This document shows, piece after piece, positions 37,354-45,110 of a DNA stretch of 64,000 nt. The notes under the pieces were generated by a model. That model was not told the DNA's origin, ran no database searches, and saw only the letters and a program-made list of their open reading frames with translations. Numbering within the stretch: the first letter of the stretch is position 1; every line of letters begins with the position of its first letter. This stretch comes from an uncultured Prevotella sp. GTDB lineage: Bacteria; Bacteroidota; Bacteroidia; Bacteroidales; Bacteroidaceae. The stretch is from positions 1 through 64,000 of the forward strand of contig ONTZ01000008.1 in NCBI GenBank assembly GCA_900320905.1, given 5' to 3'. The position numbers were made by a program, and so were the translations under genes.

Positions 37354-38691
37354 ATGAATGCAGCACAAGTTGTAGAGCAGTTGAAGCAGCGCTTCCCCAA
37401 TGAGCCGGAGTACATCCAGGCAGTTTCTCAAGTTCTTCCCACCATCGAGGAGGAATACAACAAGCACCCCGAGTTCGAGAAGGCTAACCTGATCGAACGT
37501 CTGTGCATCCCCGACAGGATTTGTGAGTTCCGTATCACATGGGTTGACGACCAGGGTAAGGTTCAGACCAACATGGGTTATCGTATCCAGCACAACAACG
37601 CCATTGGCCCGTACAAAGGCGGTCTCCGTTACCACAAGAGCGTGAACCTGGGTATCCTGAAGTTCCTCGCCTTCGAACAGACCTTCAAGAACTCACTGAC
37701 CACACTGCCGATGGGTGGTGCCAAGGGTGGATCAGACTTCTCTCCCCGTGGTAAGAGCGACGCTGAGGTGATGCGCTTCTGCCAGGCATTCATGAACGAA
37801 CTCTATCGTGTGATTGGTCCTGATGAGGACGTTCCCGCTGGTGATATCGGCGTAGGTGGCCGTGAGGTTGGCTATCTGTTCGGACAGTACAAGAAACTCA
37901 CCCACCAGTTCCAGGGCGTGCTCACAGGTAAGGGAATCCCCTTCGGTGGTTCACTGATCCGTCCTGAGGCTACCGGTTATGGTACGGTCTATTTCCTGAC
38001 TTCTATGCTCGCCACACGTGGTATCGAGTTGAAGGGTAAGAAGGTGCTGATCTCTGGTGCTGGTAACGTGGCTCAGTATGCTGCCGAGAAGTGCCTGCAA
38101 CTCGGTGCTATCCCCATGACCATGTCTGACTCCGACGGTTATATCTATGATCCCGATGGTATCGACCGTGCTAAACTCGACTATATCATGGAGTTGAAGA
38201 ACGTGGAGCGTGGACGTATCAAGGAGTATGTTCAGGAGTATCCGACAGCCAAATATACTGAGGGCAAGCGCCCCTGGTATGAGAAGGCTGACATCGCACT
38301 GCCTTGTGCTACCCAGAATGAGATCAACGGCGACGAGGCTGCCGCTCTGGTGAAGAATGGTGTGATTGCAGTTTGCGAAGGAGCTAACATGCCTACCCTG
38401 CCTGAGGCCATCAAGATCTTCCAGGATGCTAAGTTGCTCTACTCTCCTGGTAAGGCTTCTAACGCTGGTGGTGTGTCTGTTTCTGGTCTCGAGATGTCAC
38501 AGAACTCTGAGCGTCTGTCTTGGACGGCTGAGGAGGTAGACAACTACCTGAAGCGCATCATGAACGACATTCACGAGAACTGCGTGAAGTATGGTACTGA
38601 GAAGGATGGCTACATCAACTACGTGAAGGGTGCCAACGTGGCCGGCTTCATGAAGGTTGCCAAGGCCATGATGGCTCAGGGCATCGTCTAA
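37354..38691 (+). CDS. gdhA: NADP-type glutamate dehydrogenase
   Basis: 445 residues, the length of hexameric bacterial GdhA. It makes glutamate from 2-oxoglutarate and ammonium. Visible are GYRIQHNNAIGPYKGGLRYH, the glutamate-site lysines in GGAKGGSDFSPRGKSDAEVM, PAGDIGVGGREVGYLFGQY, and the nucleotide loop SGAGNVAQYAAEKCLQLG; the ending LSWTAEEVDNYL and MKVAKAMMAQGIV is typical. NADP preference is inferred from the family. Its upstream region has two palindromes and an own promoter, so it is probably regulated by nitrogen or carbon supply; this is inference. Confidence 0.96.
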   Translation: MNAAQVVEQLKQRFPNEPEYIQAVSQVLPTIEEEYNKHPEFEKANLIERLCIPDRICEFRITWVDDQGKVQTNMGYRIQHNNAIGPYKGGLRYHKSVNLGILKFLAFEQTFKNSLTTLPMGGAKGGSDFSPRGKSDAEVMRFCQAFMNELYRVIGPDEDVPAGDIGVGGREVGYLFGQYKKLTHQFQGVLTGKGIPFGGSLIRPEATGYGTVYFLTSMLATRGIELKGKKVLISGAGNVAQYAAEKCLQLGAIPMTMSDSDGYIYDPDGIDRAKLDYIMELKNVERGRIKEYVQEYPTAKYTEGKRPWYEKADIALPCATQNEINGDEAAALVKNGVIAVCEGANMPTLPEAIKIFQDAKLLYSPGKASNAGGVSVSGLEMSQNSERLSWTAEEVDNYLKRIMNDIHENCVKYGTEKDGYINYVKGANVAGFMKVAKAMMAQGIV

Positions 38692-38758
38692 TAAAAAATA
38701 TCTGGTTAGACCGACGCAAAAAATAACATAATGTAGAAACAGTATTGTTTTATGAAAG

Positions 38759-38791
38759 GAGGGCAAGTTCGTGAGAATTTGCCCTCTTTTT
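38759..38791 (+). terminator. terminator of gdhA
   Basis: GAGGGCAA (38759-38766) pairs with TTGCCCTC (38779-38786), followed by TTTTT. Confidence 0.85.
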
Positions 38792-38821
38792 GTTAAAGTT
38801 TTATAAAAGTAATTGTCATTG

Positions 38822-38849
38822 CTCATTTCTCATGACTCGTTTCTCATTA
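38822..38849. repeat. CTCATTN heptamer array upstream of the rpsA promoter
   Basis: Four consecutive seven-base units: CTCATTT, CTCATGA, CTCGTTT, CTCATTA. The array spans the place where the upstream promoter element of rpsA would lie. Confidence 0.6.
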
Positions 38850-38855
38850 AATTCG

Positions 38856-38863
38856 TACCTTTG
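38856..38863 (+). promoter_or_regulatory. -7 element of rpsA
   Basis: TACCTTTG followed by CACC; the ATG is 144 bases further on, leaving a long leader. Confidence 0.65.
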
Positions 38864-38869
38864 CACCTC

Positions 38870-39007
38870 AATTTAGTCCCCCGTAGGGGGAATAGGGGCT
38901 GGAACAGGCGCTTGCTCCTATGGATTATTAACCCTTTAAAGATGGTCTGATAAACGTCTGTTCAGACCCCGCCCCGACAACAAACGAGGGGCAATAGAAT
39001 TTATTTT
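38870..39007 (+). promoter_or_regulatory. structured 5' leader of rpsA, four hairpins
   Basis: Stems seen in order: CCCCC-GTA-GGGGG (38878-38890); ATAGGGGC with GCTCCTAT (38892-38899 and 38914-38921, one G-T); GGTCTGA with TCAGACC (38944-38950 and 38962-38968); GCCCC with GGGGC (38971-38975 and 38988-38992). A leader of this length and structure before a ribosomal protein gene suggests feedback control by S1 itself, known in other bacteria. No known RNA family is recognised. Confidence 0.45.
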
Positions 39008-40801
39008 ATGTCAGAATTAACAAAGAACGTGCAGCCTTTACAGGACTTCGACTGGGAACAGTTCGAGAATGGCACCAGCACAAACGTCAGCAAGGAAGAA
39101 CTTGACAAGGCGTACGACGAGACCCTGAACAAGGTAGCCGACCATCAGGTGTGTGACGGTAAGGTCATCAGCGTCGACAAGAAAGAGGTCGTCGTGAACA
39201 TCGGCTACAAGAGCGACGGTATCATCCCCGCATCAGAATTCCGCTACAATCCCGACCTGAAGATCGGTGACGTGGTAGAGGTTTATGTGGAGAGCGCCGA
39301 GGACAAGAAAGGCCAACTGATTCTCTCTCACAAGAAGGCTCGCATGAGCAAGTCTTGGGACCGTGTCAACGCTGCGCTTGAAGCAGAGGAGATCGTTCAG
39401 GGCTACATCAAGTGCCGTACCAAGGGTGGTATGATTGTCGACGTGTTTGGTATCGAGGCCTTCCTGCCCGGAAGCCAGATTGACGTTCATCCCATACGTG
39501 ACTACGACCAGTTCGTAGGTAAGACGATGGAGTTCAAGATTGTGAAGATCAACCAGGAGTTCCGCAATGTCGTTGTGTCTCACAAGGCGCTCATCGAACA
39601 GGAACTCGAGGCTCAGAAGAAGGAGATTATCGGTCGCCTCGAAAAGGGACAGATCCTGGAGGGTACCGTGAAGAATATCACAACCTATGGTGTATTCGTC
39701 GACCTCGGCGGTGTGGACGGACTGATCCACATCACAGACCTCTCTTGGGGCCGCGTAGACGATCCGCACAAGGTGGTGGAACTCGACCAGAAGATCAATG
39801 TCGTAATCCTCGACTTCGACGACGAGAAGCGTCGTATCGCCCTCGGTCTGAAGCAACTCACACCGCATCCTTGGGATGCTCTGGATGCTAACCTCAAGGT
39901 GGGTGACCACGTGAAGGGTAAGGTTGTCGTGATTGCCGACTACGGTGCATTCGTAGAGGTTCAGCCCGGTGTTGAGGGTCTGATCCACGTCAGCGAGATG
40001 TCTTGGAGTCAGCACCTCCGCAGCGCTCAGGAGTTCCTGAAGGTTGGCGAGGAGGTAGAGGCTGTCATCCTGACCCTCGACCGCGACGAGCGTAAGATGT
40101 CTCTCGGTATCAAGCAACTCCGCGAGGATCCCTGGGAGAATATCGAGGCCAAGTATCCTGTGGGCAGCAAGCACACTGCCAAGGTTCGCAACTTCACCAA
40201 CTTCGGTGTATTCGTAGAACTGGAAGAGGGTGTTGACGGTCTGATCCACATCAGCGACCTGAGTTGGACCAAGAAGGTGAAGCACCCCTCAGAGTTCACA
40301 CAGGTGGGCGCAGAGATCGAGGTCATCGTGCTCGACATCGACAAGGAGAATCGTCGTCTCTCACTCGGTCACAAGCAACTTGAGGACAATCCTTGGGATG
40401 TGTTCGAGGAGAAGTTCACTGTTGGCTCTATCCACGAGGGTAAGATCACCGAACTGCTCGAGAAGGGCGCTGTGGTGGCTCTCGACGAGAACGTGGAAGG
40501 CTTCGCTACACCGAAGCACCTCCAGAAGGAGGACGGCTCACAGGCTCAGGCTGGTGAGACACTGCCCTTCAAGGTGATTGAGTTCAACAAGGACAGCAAG
40601 CGTATCATCCTCTCTCACAGCCGTACCTTCGAGGATCCCGCCCGTGAGGAGAAGAAGGCTGCCGCTGCTGCTGCCAAGAAGGCTGCTCCACGCGCCAAGA
40701 AGGATGAGACACCGAAGATTGAGAACGTGGCTGCCAGCACTACACTGGGCGACATCGACGTGCTCGCTGAGTTGAAAGCAAAGATGGAAAAGGGTGAGTA
40801 A
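39008..40801 (+). CDS. rpsA: 30S ribosomal protein S1
   Basis: 597 residues. S1 brings mRNA to the 30S subunit, which matters in a lineage without Shine-Dalgarno sites. Six S1 (OB-fold) repeats are visible; the middle ones carry GVFVDLGGVDGLIHITDLSW, GAFVEVQPGVEGLIHVSEMSW and GVFVELEEGVDGLIHISDLSW, each followed by a RRIALGLKQL-type end. The C-terminal tail of about 40 residues is Lys/Ala-rich (EEKKAAAAAAKKAAPRAKKD) and ends with LAELKAKMEKGE. It stands alone behind a structured leader and before a strong terminator. Confidence 0.97.
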   Translation: MSELTKNVQPLQDFDWEQFENGTSTNVSKEELDKAYDETLNKVADHQVCDGKVISVDKKEVVVNIGYKSDGIIPASEFRYNPDLKIGDVVEVYVESAEDKKGQLILSHKKARMSKSWDRVNAALEAEEIVQGYIKCRTKGGMIVDVFGIEAFLPGSQIDVHPIRDYDQFVGKTMEFKIVKINQEFRNVVVSHKALIEQELEAQKKEIIGRLEKGQILEGTVKNITTYGVFVDLGGVDGLIHITDLSWGRVDDPHKVVELDQKINVVILDFDDEKRRIALGLKQLTPHPWDALDANLKVGDHVKGKVVVIADYGAFVEVQPGVEGLIHVSEMSWSQHLRSAQEFLKVGEEVEAVILTLDRDERKMSLGIKQLREDPWENIEAKYPVGSKHTAKVRNFTNFGVFVELEEGVDGLIHISDLSWTKKVKHPSEFTQVGAEIEVIVLDIDKENRRLSLGHKQLEDNPWDVFEEKFTVGSIHEGKITELLEKGAVVALDENVEGFATPKHLQKEDGSQAQAGETLPFKVIEFNKDSKRIILSHSRTFEDPAREEKKAAAAAAKKAAPRAKKDETPKIENVAASTTLGDIDVLAELKAKMEKGE

Positions 40802-40836
40802 TCACCTATCCCATAAATAAGGAATATTTGTTCATA

Positions 40837-40870
40837 AAGAAAGAGGTATCCGCGAGGACACCTCTTTCTT
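40837..40870 (+). terminator. terminator between rpsA and the C69 dipeptidase gene
   Basis: AAGAAAGAGGT (40837-40847) pairs with ACCTCTTTCTT (40860-40870), and TCC with GGA extends the stem inward past one mismatch. The T-run on the plus strand is short, but the A-rich left side could also serve the opposing gene. Confidence 0.8.
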
Positions 40871-40886
40871 GTTTTATGTCGTTTCT

Positions 40887-42620
40887 TTATTTCTTCTTTT
40901 GGGGAACCGCAAACTTGTCACCTGTCTCCTTAATGAGTTCGCGGGCGAACCTCTCAGGATAACCAGGGCGCTGGACGCGTTCACCGACACCATACTTATT
41001 GCGCTTAAACATGCCATTGTCGTCAGTGGGCTTCACCACCATGTCGTTATACTTCACAATCAGATGGAAGGCCAACTGCTGCCAACGGGCTATCATCTCG
41101 TCGCCCTTCTGACAACTGTAATTAGTGAGGAATCGTACTCGGGCGTCACCTTCAAGGGCCAGTGCCTGTACCTCAATCTGAGGCTGAAGACGGTCGTAGG
41201 ACTGATCCAGGGAGTCGCGCACAGCCTGCAAGGTGGGGAACATCATGGAATAACGGGGATAGACCATGTTACTCACCCAGTTGCACACCCAGTAGGCATT
41301 GTCCATCGAGAAGGTGACATCATCTGCCCCCTCACCGGAGAAACATTTTGGTACTCGCGTCATACAAGCGTACATCGGCGTATAGGCCACCATGTTGCCA
41401 TCATCATTGCCAAACCAGAAACAACCGCCAACCTCACGGGGCAAAGTACTGCGCATCTGCGAGATGAACGACCAGGCGGTCTGGAAGGTGGAGATGGGAC
41501 GCTCGTTGAAATATTCCTTGCCATCGAGTTTGAACGACAGTGGAGAAAGACGATAGGGCATCTCGAAGATACCACCACCGATATCCCCCTTTGTGTCAAG
41601 AGCGAAGGGAGTACCTTCATAATGGTCGCGCATGGCATCACGCAGATCCTGAAGCGTGACTTTTTTGTTGGGGATAATCCAGAGGGGCATGGCCTTGGCA
41701 TCTTGTTCGATACCGGCAGCATAAGGCACATACGCTGAGAAATCATCGGCAAAACGGTTGAAGAAACTCCACACGCGGGCTTCGCAATAACGACGCCCCG
41801 AGAAATCTGGCTCTGCATAAGCGGCATTATAGGAGAAATCTGCATCCTTGCCGTCAAACCACCCCATCGTGCGTGCGTACCTTATTATATTATCTGAATA
41901 GCAGACGAGGTTGGGCACGGGTTTCTTACCAGCATTGGGATACTTTTTCAACAGGTCTTTCATCTTGACGGATGTATAGCGCCCATCGAGGAAATGCGTG
42001 ATGCGACTCTGGTTGGCATGCGCTGCGATAGCATCATCGGGGATGCGGACAGCCACCCAGACAGTGCGCCCTGCCTCCTTGGTACGGTCTGGCCCACAAC
42101 CCATCATCTCCAACATCCACGCTTCGTCCTTGTCAGCCACGGAGAAGGTCTCGCCCTCGGAACAGTAGCCGTACTGCTCCACGAGGGATGTCATGATCTG
42201 TAATGCCTCACGGGCAGTCTTGGCACGCTGGAGGGTGATATAGATCAGGGAACCGTAGTCGATGATACCTGTGGAATCCACCATCTCCTCACGCCCTCCG
42301 AAGGTGGTCTCCCCGATGGTGACCTGCCACTCGTTCGAGTTGCCGATGACGTTATAGGTCTCTGGAGCCTCTGCTATCTCACCCAAGTATTTGTTCGTAT
42401 CCCACTCATACACCTTCCGCATGTCACCTGGCTGGTGCTTGGCAGCAGGATAATGATACAGGGGCATGAAAGCACCATAGGAGTCGGCATTATAAGTGAC
42501 GAACACAGAACCATCCGCACTGGCCTGCTTGCCCACGATGAAGTTAGTACATGCCATGGACCATTGAACATTGAACATTGAACATTGAATGGCTATCAAC
42601 AATAACAATAACTTTTTCAT
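40887..42620 (-). CDS. C69-family dipeptidase, exported
   Basis: 577 residues. The N-terminal nucleophile is the Cys in MACTNFIVGKQASADGSVFV, exposed after removal of the leader; this is the peptidase C69 (PepD) signature. Further family parts are GNSNEWQVTIGETTFGGRE, LIYITLQRAKTAREALQIM and VADKDEAWMLEMMG. The leader is MKKLLLLLIAIQCSMFNVQW; its second half comes from four copies of a seven-base repeat (CATTGAA on the plus strand), so loss or gain of a unit would change the frame. The ATG at 42620 is the last of four ATGs spaced eight bases apart. It is the third gene of a cstA-nadC-dipeptidase run and probably cleaves peptides in the periplasm. Confidence 0.9.
   Translation of the reverse strand: MKKLLLLLIAIQCSMFNVQWSMACTNFIVGKQASADGSVFVTYNADSYGAFMPLYHYPAAKHQPGDMRKVYEWDTNKYLGEIAEAPETYNVIGNSNEWQVTIGETTFGGREEMVDSTGIIDYGSLIYITLQRAKTAREALQIMTSLVEQYGYCSEGETFSVADKDEAWMLEMMGCGPDRTKEAGRTVWVAVRIPDDAIAAHANQSRITHFLDGRYTSVKMKDLLKKYPNAGKKPVPNLVCYSDNIIRYARTMGWFDGKDADFSYNAAYAEPDFSGRRYCEARVWSFFNRFADDFSAYVPYAAGIEQDAKAMPLWIIPNKKVTLQDLRDAMRDHYEGTPFALDTKGDIGGGIFEMPYRLSPLSFKLDGKEYFNERPISTFQTAWSFISQMRSTLPREVGGCFWFGNDDGNMVAYTPMYACMTRVPKCFSGEGADDVTFSMDNAYWVCNWVSNMVYPRYSMMFPTLQAVRDSLDQSYDRLQPQIEVQALALEGDARVRFLTNYSCQKGDEMIARWQQLAFHLIVKYNDMVVKPTDDNGMFKRNKYGVGERVQRPGYPERFARELIKETGDKFAVPQKKK
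42563..42590. repeat. CATTGAA x4 heptamer array inside the dipeptidase signal peptide
   Basis: Four exact tandem copies of CATTGAA (plus strand) encode part of the leader peptide (CSMFNVQW) of the minus-strand gene. Seven is not a multiple of three, so copy-number changes shift the reading frame. Confidence 0.85.
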
Positions 42621-42644
42621 TCTTTCATTCTTTCATTTCTTCAT
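42618..42644 (-). repeat. eight-base array with four evenly spaced ATG codons
   Basis: On the minus strand ATG occurs at 42644, 42636, 42628 and 42620, each eight bases apart, within repeats of ATGAAAGA. The first three each open a frame of three codons ending in TGA, and each TGA overlaps the next ATG by two bases. The last opens the dipeptidase gene. The array starts five bases after the nadC stop. Confidence 0.75.
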
Positions 42645-42648
42645 TTTT

Positions 42649-43500
42649 TCAATCGCATGCTTTAAACGACATGTCCAGTCCCTTCACGGAGTGCGTGAGG
42701 GCACCGACAGAAACAAAGTCCACACCCTGTTCGGCATAGTCACGGATGGTATCGAAGGTGATACCCCCACTCGACTCAGTCTCATAACGACCCGCAATGA
42801 GTTCCACGGCCTTCTTCGTGTCAGGCACACTGAAGTTATCGAGCATGATACGGTTCACACCACCATGATCCAACACTTGTTGCAGTTCATCGAAGTTGCG
42901 CACTTCTATCTCGATTTTCAGGTCAAGGCCTTTCTCTTTCAGATAGGCGTGACAACGGTCGATGGCATTCACGATGCCCCCAGCGAAATCCACATGATTG
43001 TCTTTCAACAGGATCATGTCGAAGAGTCCGATACGATGGTTACAACCACCTCCGATCTTCACGGCCTGTTTTTCCAGCATACGCATGCCTGGGGTGGTCT
43101 TACGGGTGTCGAGCACGCGGGTATGGGTGCCCTTCAGACGCTGCACATACTTATCGGTCATCGTGGCGATGCCACTCATACGCTGCATGATGTTCAGCAT
43201 CAGACGCTCTGTCTGCAACAGGGAACGCACCTTACCAGTCACTATCATGGCGATATCGCCTTTCTTCACCCGTGAACCGTCACCCATCAGCACCTCCACC
43301 TGCATGGTGGGGTCGAAACGACGGAACACTTCCTTGGCAATCTCCACACCTGCCAGAATACCGTCTTCCTTGATAAGCAGATGCGACTTACCCATCGCAT
43401 CCTCGGGGATACAACACAACGTGGTGTGGTCACCATCGCCAATATCTTCTGCAAACGACAGATCAATCAGTCTGTCAACGAGTTCTTCAACACTTAACAT
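42649..43500 (-). CDS. nadC: nicotinate-nucleotide pyrophosphorylase (quinolinate phosphoribosyltransferase)
   Basis: 283 residues, standard length. It makes nicotinate mononucleotide from quinolinate and PRPP in NAD synthesis. Visible are EDIGDGDHTTLCCIPEDAMG, LNIMQRMSGIAT, RVLDTRKTTPGMRMLEKQAV, GGGCNHRIGLFDMILLKDNH (substrate-binding Arg, His, Lys) and ESSGGITFDTIRDYAEQGVD. It lies between cstA and the dipeptidase gene; both borders carry short tandem arrays. The other de novo NAD genes are not in the window. Confidence 0.96.
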   Translation of the reverse strand: MLSVEELVDRLIDLSFAEDIGDGDHTTLCCIPEDAMGKSHLLIKEDGILAGVEIAKEVFRRFDPTMQVEVLMGDGSRVKKGDIAMIVTGKVRSLLQTERLMLNIMQRMSGIATMTDKYVQRLKGTHTRVLDTRKTTPGMRMLEKQAVKIGGGCNHRIGLFDMILLKDNHVDFAGGIVNAIDRCHAYLKEKGLDLKIEIEVRNFDELQQVLDHGGVNRIMLDNFSVPDTKKAVELIAGRYETESSGGITFDTIRDYAEQGVDFVSVGALTHSVKGLDMSFKACD

Positions 43501-43508
43501 ATACTATC

Positions 43509-43550
43509 ACTTTTTACTTCTCACTTTTTACTTCTCACTTCTCACTTCTC
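43509..43550. repeat. six-unit heptamer array at the cstA-nadC border
   Basis: Six seven-base units on the plus strand: ACTTTTT, ACTTCTC, ACTTTTT, ACTTCTC, ACTTCTC, ACTTCTC. The cstA stop codon (43528-43530) is inside the array, so the last residues of CstA (EVRSEK) are written by it. Confidence 0.8.
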
Positions 43551-44991
43551 TCCTGTACCATAGGCAGAACCAGACGATGGCCACAATGAGGCAGGCGATG
43601 CCAAAGCCATAGGCCACTGTTTCGGGCAGTCCCAGCATCTGCTTCGAGACGAAGAAATAGGTAGAGCAAACGGTCGTCATAAAGAGTGCTGGAATCAGTG
43701 CAATCCAGAAACATTTCTTGTTGCGCACCAGATAGACCGTCAGCGTCCACAGGGTAAACACAGCCAGGGTCTGGTTACTCCAACCGAAGTATTGCCAGAT
43801 GGTATTGAAACCGTCAGGATTCTCTATCTGCCAGATCAACATGGCGATGGAAACGGCAAACAATGGAATACAGATCATCAGGCGTTTGACGATGGGACGC
43901 TGGTCGAGTTTGAGCCACTCAGCCACAATCAGACGGGCACTACGGAAGGCGGTATCACCAGAGGTGATAGGTGCTGCCACCACACCCAACATGGCGAGGA
44001 TGGCACCTGCCACACCCAACCAGTCGTTACATACCAGATTCACGACAGCAGGTGCCGAGGTATAGAAACCTTTCGTGGCCTGCTCGATAAGGCTATAGCC
44101 GGGGGCTGGATCGCCATAGAAGAACCAGGCTGCCACCGTAGCCCAGATCAGGGCTACCACACCCTCGGTAATCATGGCACCGTAGAAAATAGGACGACCC
44201 ATCTTCTCACTCTTCACGCAACGGGCCATCAACGGACTCTGGGTGGCATGGAAACCGGAGATGGCACCACAGGCCACCGTGATAAACAAAGCCGGGAAGA
44301 TAGCATCCTTCCACGTTTCTGGCTCGGTGGCGGCTCCCATATTGTAGAGGTTTGTCCACAACTCTGGCAATGTGGGCCAGTGGATGAACAACCATACCAT
44401 CAGGGCACCAGCCATAAACAACAGCGAGAAGGCAAACAAGGGATATACTTTTCCGATGATCTTGTCGATGGGCAGCATCGTGGCAATGATGTAATAGCAG
44501 AAGATGATGATCACCCACATGATGGACTCACCACCGATGGAATGCAGAATCTCCGCAGGCGAATATACAAACACCGTTCCCACCATGATGAGCAGCAGCA
44601 CGGTAAATACCAGCATGATACTCTTCGTGGTCTTGCCTAAGTAACGGCCAATCAGTTCTGGCAGTCCGGCTCCGTCGTGACGCATGGAGAGCATACCACT
44701 CAGGTAGTCATGGACGGCTCCGGCGAAGATACAGCCGAAGACAATCCACAGATAGGCCACAGGACCGAACTTGGCACCCATGATGGCACCGAAGATAGGA
44801 CCCGTACCAGCGATGTTCAGAAACTGAATCATAAAAATCTTCCAGGAGGGAAGCACCATGAAATCGACGCCATCGGCCTTTGCCACAGCAGGCGTCACAC
44901 GGTCATCTGGCCCGAAGACGCGTTCCACGAAACGTCCGTAGAACAGATAACCCAACACAAGAGCCACAAGGCTCACTAGAAATGAAATCAT
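43528..44991 (-). CDS. cstA: carbon-starvation protein CstA-type transporter
   Basis: 487 residues with about thirteen membrane segments, the short CstA form. Family landmarks: MISFLVSLVALVLGYLFYGR at the start, FMIQFLNIAGTGPIFGAIMG, VFGCIFAGAVHDYLSGMLSM with RHDGAGLPELIGRYLG, and SGFHATQSPLMARC. CstA proteins import peptides or pyruvate when carbon is short. Its gene is followed by nadC and a dipeptidase, so peptide uptake and peptide cleavage may belong together; that is inference. The C-terminal residues come from a tandem repeat. A promoter element lies 34 bases upstream. Confidence 0.93.
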   Translation of the reverse strand: MISFLVSLVALVLGYLFYGRFVERVFGPDDRVTPAVAKADGVDFMVLPSWKIFMIQFLNIAGTGPIFGAIMGAKFGPVAYLWIVFGCIFAGAVHDYLSGMLSMRHDGAGLPELIGRYLGKTTKSIMLVFTVLLLIMVGTVFVYSPAEILHSIGGESIMWVIIIFCYYIIATMLPIDKIIGKVYPLFAFSLLFMAGALMVWLFIHWPTLPELWTNLYNMGAATEPETWKDAIFPALFITVACGAISGFHATQSPLMARCVKSEKMGRPIFYGAMITEGVVALIWATVAAWFFYGDPAPGYSLIEQATKGFYTSAPAVVNLVCNDWLGVAGAILAMLGVVAAPITSGDTAFRSARLIVAEWLKLDQRPIVKRLMICIPLFAVSIAMLIWQIENPDGFNTIWQYFGWSNQTLAVFTLWTLTVYLVRNKKCFWIALIPALFMTTVCSTYFFVSKQMLGLPETVAYGFGIACLIVAIVWFCLWYRREVRSEK

Positions 44992-45024
44992 AATTATTAA
45001 TCGTTTAATTCTTTAATTTCATGG

Positions 45025-45032
45025 CAAAATTA
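45025..45032 (-). promoter_or_regulatory. -7 element of the cstA operon
   Basis: The minus strand reads TAATTTTG followed by CCATG, 34 bases before the cstA start at 44991. Confidence 0.6.
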
Positions 45033-45074
45033 CAAATAATCTGCGATATTCTGTGAAATCTGTGGCTTTTTTTG

Positions 45075-45082
45075 TATCTTTG
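45075..45082 (+). promoter_or_regulatory. -7 element of the GHL10 gene
   Basis: TATCTTTG followed by CACCAA. Just upstream (45039-45065) lies a stretch with AATCTGTGG-like units related to the repeat at 47911-48003. Confidence 0.6.
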
Positions 45083-45110
45083 CACCAAATTTCATCAAAA
45101 AGGCATTATT

